This document shows, piece by piece, positions 6,822 through 9,997 of a stretch of DNA of 9,997 nt. The stretch spans positions 1 to 9,997 of the forward strand of contig JAFWQM010000100.1 of assembly GCA_017509065.1 (NCBI GenBank), written 5' to 3'. Numbering within the stretch: position 1 is the stretch's first letter; the number at the start of each line of letters is the position of its first letter. The notes below the pieces were generated by a model. It did no database searches and was not told the origin of the DNA. It saw only the letters and a program-made list of their open reading frames with translations. Both the position numbers and the translations under genes were made by a program. The stretch comes from Clostridia bacterium (GTDB lineage Bacteria; Bacillota_A; Clostridia; Christensenellales; Aristaeellaceae).

Positions 6822-8468
6822 TTACAGCTTGATATCCTCGCTCTTGGTGACAGCCAGGTAGATGATCAGGGAGATGGCGGTGAGCACGGTCAGGATGGCG
6901 GCGAAGGCGCAGGCCAAGCCGTCGTTGCCGCGGGAGATGGCCGCATAGGTGCTCATGGTCAGGGTGATCGTCTTGTTGTTGTAAAGGATGATGGCGCTGG
7001 AGAGTTCCGTCACGATGGCGACCCAGCTCAGCACCGCGCCGCTCATGATGCCGTTGGCCATCATGGGCGTGGTAACGGTGAGGAAGGTTTTCAGTTTGCC
7101 CGCGCCAAGGGACAGCGACGCTTCCTCCGTGCTGATGGGGATGCTTTGGAGCGTTGCCGTGGCGGAACGTATCGTGTACGGCATTCGGCGTATGACCAGA
7201 GCGATGATCATCACCGCCGCTGTGCCCGTCAGCGCCAGGGGCTTTTTGCCGAAGGCAATGACCAGCGCGATGCCGATGATGGAGCCGGGCATGATGTAGG
7301 GCAGCATCGACAGCGTGTCAATGGTGTGGTTGAGGGGCCGGGGCCTGCGCACGACCAGGTAAGCGATCAGAATGGCAAACAGGATGATCAGCGCCAGGGA
7401 GATCACGCCAAAGAACATGGTATTGTCAATGGAGCGTACCAGCAGCTTTTTGACCGCCTTCTCATAGTTCACCAGGCTGAACCCCGGCTTGAAGACCGCG
7501 CCGTCGCAGTTGCGGAAGGACAGGTACACAATGTAGAGCTGGGGCAGGAACGCCAGGGCGATCAGACCGTAGCAGTACACATACATGAGCACGCCCGCCA
7601 CACCCTGGGGCTTGCGCTTCTGGATGGGGTTCATGCAGTTGATGGAGAAGTTGTATTTCTTGGTGGCCCACTTCTGCAGGAAGAACACCAGCGCTGTCAC
7701 CACAATGGCGATCACGGAGATAGCGGCGGCGAAGTTGTGGTCCGTGCCGTTCTCGCCCAAATACTGATTATAGATTTCCACCGGGAAAGTGCGGTAGCCC
7801 TCACCGATGAGCAGCGGTGTGCCGAAGTCCGCGAACGCACGCATGAACACCAGAAGGGACGCAGCCAGGATTGTGGGCATAGAAAGCTGCATGATGACGT
7901 TAAAGAAGCGCTTGACGCCGGTACAGCCCATGTTGGCGGAGGCTTCGATCAACGAATTGTCGATGGACTTGAATGCCCCGTTCATATACACGAACACCAG
8001 CGGGAAGAATTTCAGCGCCTGCACCATCAGGATGCCGCCAAAGCCGTAGATGCTGCCCAGCCTGATCCCGAAGGCGTCCTTGAAAAATACCGTGATAACG
8101 CCGTTGCGGCCCAGCAGCATGATCCAGCTGTAAGCCCCGATGAAGGGAGCGCTCATGCAGCACAGGATGGAGATGACGAACAGGAATTTGCTACCTTTTA
8201 ATTGGAAGAAAGAATAGAAGTAAGCGAAGGGAATGCCGAGCAGCAGCGTCACCGCAGTGACCGCGATGGTGACAACAAAGCTGTTCTGGATGGTGGAAGA
8301 ATAGTAAGGCGTTGAAAAGAACTTGCTGAACTGCTCCAGGGTGAACTGGCCTTCCTTATTGATGATGGACTGCTTCAGAATGCCGTACATGGGATAGACC
8401 AGGAACAGCGCGAACAGCGCCAGGAAGACCCAGGTGACGACAGACCAGACCTCAAATTTTCTTTTCAC
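6822..8468 (-). CDS. ABC transporter permease, fused two-domain (COG1178, FbpB-like)
   Basis: Single polypeptide forming both transmembrane halves of the importer, so one copy serves where many systems need two permease subunits. It starts with GTG at 8468, three bases after the ATPase stop, which implies translational coupling. The 548 residues split into two homologous halves, each with about six membrane segments: roughly 10-265 and 290-540. Each half has an EAA-type loop that docks on the ATPase: EASANMG (175-181) followed by LSMPTI, and EASLSLGAG (449-457) followed by TTPMM. This architecture is typical of the ferric-iron/phosphonate/putrescine-like importer group. Substrate specificity cannot be read from it. 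Downstream of its stop, the transcript enters a 0.5-kb hairpin block before the binding-protein gene. Confidence 0.92.
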   Translation of the reverse strand: MKRKFEVWSVVTWVFLALFALFLVYPMYGILKQSIINKEGQFTLEQFSKFFSTPYYSSTIQNSFVVTIAVTAVTLLLGIPFAYFYSFFQLKGSKFLFVISILCCMSAPFIGAYSWIMLLGRNGVITVFFKDAFGIRLGSIYGFGGILMVQALKFFPLVFVYMNGAFKSIDNSLIEASANMGCTGVKRFFNVIMQLSMPTILAASLLVFMRAFADFGTPLLIGEGYRTFPVEIYNQYLGENGTDHNFAAAISVIAIVVTALVFFLQKWATKKYNFSINCMNPIQKRKPQGVAGVLMYVYCYGLIALAFLPQLYIVYLSFRNCDGAVFKPGFSLVNYEKAVKKLLVRSIDNTMFFGVISLALIILFAILIAYLVVRRPRPLNHTIDTLSMLPYIMPGSIIGIALVIAFGKKPLALTGTAAVMIIALVIRRMPYTIRSATATLQSIPISTEEASLSLGAGKLKTFLTVTTPMMANGIMSGAVLSWVAIVTELSSAIILYNNKTITLTMSTYAAISRGNDGLACAFAAILTVLTAISLIIYLAVTKSEDIKL

Positions 8469-8471
8469 GGC

Positions 8472-9593
8472 TCACACCGCCTCTTTAATCAGGTCATTGT
8501 CCACACCGGTGAGCAGGTTGCGGCTGCCGTCCTTTGTGAACAGGTTGGCCTTTTCGGTGTTCAGCCGCAGGCGCACCTGGGTGCCGGGCCTGATAATGGA
8601 ATCGATGCTGGATTCCTGAATGATCTCGGCCTTTTCTCCGCTGAGCAGGTGGACGAAGTAATGGGTGTTCAGGCCCAGGAATACGCTGCTGTCGATCACG
8701 GCTTTGAGGCCGTCGCCGTCGCCGGTTTCCACGATCAGTTCTTCGGGCCGCGCGCAAAGGGTAACGGGCTGATTCTTCATGTTTTCGGGAGCGACGGTGT
8801 CAAACGCTGCTTTGTATCCCGTTGGCAGGGTCACGACCGCCTTGCCGTTTTCTATGGTCATATCGCCTTCCAGCATGTTGCTGCGGCCAATGAAGGTGGC
8901 CACGAAGGTGTTGGCTGGGCGCTGGTAGATGTTCTTGGGCGTGCCCACGTGCTGGATCACGCCGCCGTTCATGACCGCGATGCGGTCGGACACAGCCATG
9001 GCCTCTTCCTGGTCGTGGGTCACGTACACGGTGGTGATGCCGACACTGTTCTGGATTTCTTTAATAACCGTGCGCATTTCAACGCGCAGCTTGGCGTCGA
9101 GGTTGGAAAGCGGCTCGTCCATGAGCAGCACGTCCGGTTCTATGCACAGAGCGCGGGCCAGGGCCACGCGCTGCTGCTGACCGCCGGAAAGCTGGGCGGG
9201 CATACGATCCGCCAGCTGGTCGATCTGCATGAGCTTTAAGAATTTATCCGCCTGCTGGTGGATCAGCTTCCGGTCGAAGGGACGGTTTTTCAGGCCGAAC
9301 TCCACGTTCTTGCGCACATTCATATGCGGGAAAATGGCGTAGTTCTGGAACACCATGCCGATGTTGCGCTTGGCGGGGTTCAGGTCGTTGATGCGGGTGT
9401 CGTTGAAGAAAAAGTCTCCGCCTTCGATGGAATTGAATCCGGCGATCATGCGAAGCAGGGTCGTCTTGCCACAGCCGGACGGACCGAGCAGCGTGAAGAA
9501 CTCGCCGCCCTTGATGCTCAGCGTCAGATTTTCGATGACCGTGTTTTTCCCGTAACGCTTGACTGCGTTGCGAATATTGATATTGACACTCAT
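8472..9593 (-). CDS. ABC transporter ATP-binding protein with TOBE domain (FbpC/PotA-like)
   Basis: Cytoplasmic ATPase that powers the importer. The ATG at 9593 (MSVNINIRN) follows AAAGGAG by about nine bases; an in-frame upstream start at 9617 would place the SD inside the coding region and is rejected. The 373 residues contain every nucleotide-binding motif: Walker A GPSGCGKTT (37-45), Q-loop Gln83 in FQNYAIFPH, signature LSGGQ (135-139), Walker B LLMDEP with Asp159/Glu160, D-loop SNLDAK, and switch His193 in VTHDQEEA. The C-terminal part from about 235 is a regulatory TOBE-type domain, with the CARPEELIV stretch typical of the iron/spermidine/sugar group. It is the first gene of the operon, with an extended -10 promoter about 75 bases upstream. 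Confidence 0.95.
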   Translation of the reverse strand: MSVNINIRNAVKRYGKNTVIENLTLSIKGGEFFTLLGPSGCGKTTLLRMIAGFNSIEGGDFFFNDTRINDLNPAKRNIGMVFQNYAIFPHMNVRKNVEFGLKNRPFDRKLIHQQADKFLKLMQIDQLADRMPAQLSGGQQQRVALARALCIEPDVLLMDEPLSNLDAKLRVEMRTVIKEIQNSVGITTVYVTHDQEEAMAVSDRIAVMNGGVIQHVGTPKNIYQRPANTFVATFIGRSNMLEGDMTIENGKAVVTLPTGYKAAFDTVAPENMKNQPVTLCARPEELIVETGDGDGLKAVIDSSVFLGLNTHYFVHLLSGEKAEIIQESSIDSIIRPGTQVRLRLNTEKANLFTKDGSRNLLTGVDNDLIKEAV

Positions 9594-9666
9594 ATGCCCT
9601 CTCTCCTTTGCCAGCATTTTGGTGAATTTCGTCGGGTTTGTTCAATTTTCTCGTTTGACTCTGTAT

Positions 9667-9675
9667 AGTATAGCA
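9667..9675 (-). promoter_or_regulatory. Extended -10 promoter of the ABC operon
   Basis: On the minus strand, TGC immediately precedes TATACT (9667-9672), an extended -10 element of the TGnTATAAT type, in an AT-rich stretch upstream of the ATPase gene. No good -35 hexamer lies at the usual distance, which extended -10 promoters tolerate. The leader would be roughly 65 bases. No convincing Fur-box palindrome is visible, so iron control is not supported. Confidence 0.6.
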
Positions 9676-9742
9676 CATATTTTGACCAAAATCCATATGT
9701 CAGGGAAAGAAATGAAAAAATTATCTCGGAACAGTCATAACT

Positions 9743-9828
9743 ATTCAGGTATAAATCTTCCAGAAAAGGAACGCTGGGGCCTCCGCGGCCCCATCGTAAA
9801 CTCCCGTAACTGGCCTCGATACCTGAAT
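9743..9828. repeat. Small palindromic element with 10-base inverted ends
   Basis: ATTCAGGTAT (9743-9752) and its exact complement ATACCTGAAT (9819-9828) bracket an inner hairpin TGGGGCC (9775-9781) / GGCCCCA (9787-9793) with a TCCGC loop. The inner hairpin, preceded by AAGGAACG (9766-9773), resembles the one at 6394-6414 (loop TCTGC, preceded by AAGGAACG at 6378). This suggests a shared repeat family. It lies in the 304-base geneless stretch 9694-9997 upstream of the ABC operon. No coding role is seen. Confidence 0.65.
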
Positions 9829-9858
9829 GGAAACGAACAGTCGGCTGTCGATTCAGTA

Positions 9859-9997
9859 TTATTGCTCGCCCAATTGAATCGTGAATTCAGATGCGGGATG
9901 AGAAATCGTTCCAGACAAGGAACGAAACCGCAGGAATACTGGAGGTATTTCAAGGTTGAGTGACGCAGGATGGACCGATTTATCGCCCGCAGATAAT
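9859..9997 (+). repeat. MITE-like dispersed repeat, copy 2 (right end cut by window)
   Basis: It begins with TTATTGCTCGCCCAA (9859-9873), the inverted form of the right end of copy 1 (163-177). Within this copy, TGCGGG (9892-9897) and AAATCGTTCCA (9903-9913) are mirrored by TGGACCGATTT (9971-9981) and CCCGCA (9986-9991), so inverted-arm pairing is visible even without copy 1. The core 9917-9997 matches 1-151 apart from the 70-base insertion there and three substitutions. The window stops before the right inverted end is reached. The core holds no protein-coding signal. Confidence 0.75.

Noticed and set aside
6813..8201. Long plus-strand open frame (462 codons) opposite the permease gene
   Set aside because: It is antisense to a clear permease and rich in His, Gln, Asp and Gly, as expected when hydrophobic codons are read on the other strand. 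No domain is recognisable.
9618..9700. Fur box controlling the putative iron importer
   Set aside because: The AT-rich leader has no palindrome approaching the Fur consensus that I can support.
1..9997. Circular molecule indicated by matching window ends
   Set aside because: The end copies are not identical: one has a 70-base insertion and there are three substitutions. They are two repeat copies, not an assembly overlap, and the genes look chromosomal.

Overview
This window is a GC-rich (by eye, somewhat above 55% G+C) piece of a spore-forming, Gram-positive Clostridia-type genome. The best evidence is an intact spoIIG operon (spoIIGA-sigE) with a retained pro-sequence on SigE, strong AGGAGG-type ribosome binding sites, and Firmicutes-style signal peptides. 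The sequence does not fix a genus. A gut or rumen Christensenellales-like lineage is my guess from signal-peptide style and hairpin-rich intergenic DNA.

Layout: (1) 1-177 is one copy of a dispersed MITE-like repeat carrying a 70-base insertion. (2) 178-1833, plus strand, is the spoIIG operon: a promoter with Spo0A-box-like sites and an unusually long spacer, then the membrane protease SpoIIGA and its substrate, pro-sigma-E. (3) 1861-5086, minus strand, holds a secreted SGNH hydrolase and an NhaC-family antiporter. Between them lies a fragment of a histidine-phosphotransfer (HPt) domain with no start codon. A near-consensus sigma-A promoter sits upstream of the antiporter. (4) 5245-9675, minus strand, is a three-gene ABC importer operon read in the order ATPase, fused double permease, substrate-binding protein. 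It has an extended -10 promoter at one end and a strong intrinsic terminator at the other. A 0.5-kb, geneless block of stacked hairpins separates the permease from the binding protein. (5) 9694-9997 has no gene. It holds a small palindromic element and a second copy of the MITE-like repeat.

How the genes work together: SpoIIGA and SigE form the mother-cell switch of early sporulation. The ABC genes form one importer of the COG1840/COG1178/COG3842 type, usually annotated as ferric iron, though the substrate is not certain here. The SGNH hydrolase and antiporter are ordinary accessory functions.

I see no defence system, CRISPR array, phage, tRNA or rRNA, and no convincing new multi-gene system. 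The most interesting material is non-coding: the repeat with terminal inverted repeats at both ends of the window, the insertion inside one copy, the hairpin mosaic inside the ABC operon, and the decayed HPt fragment.
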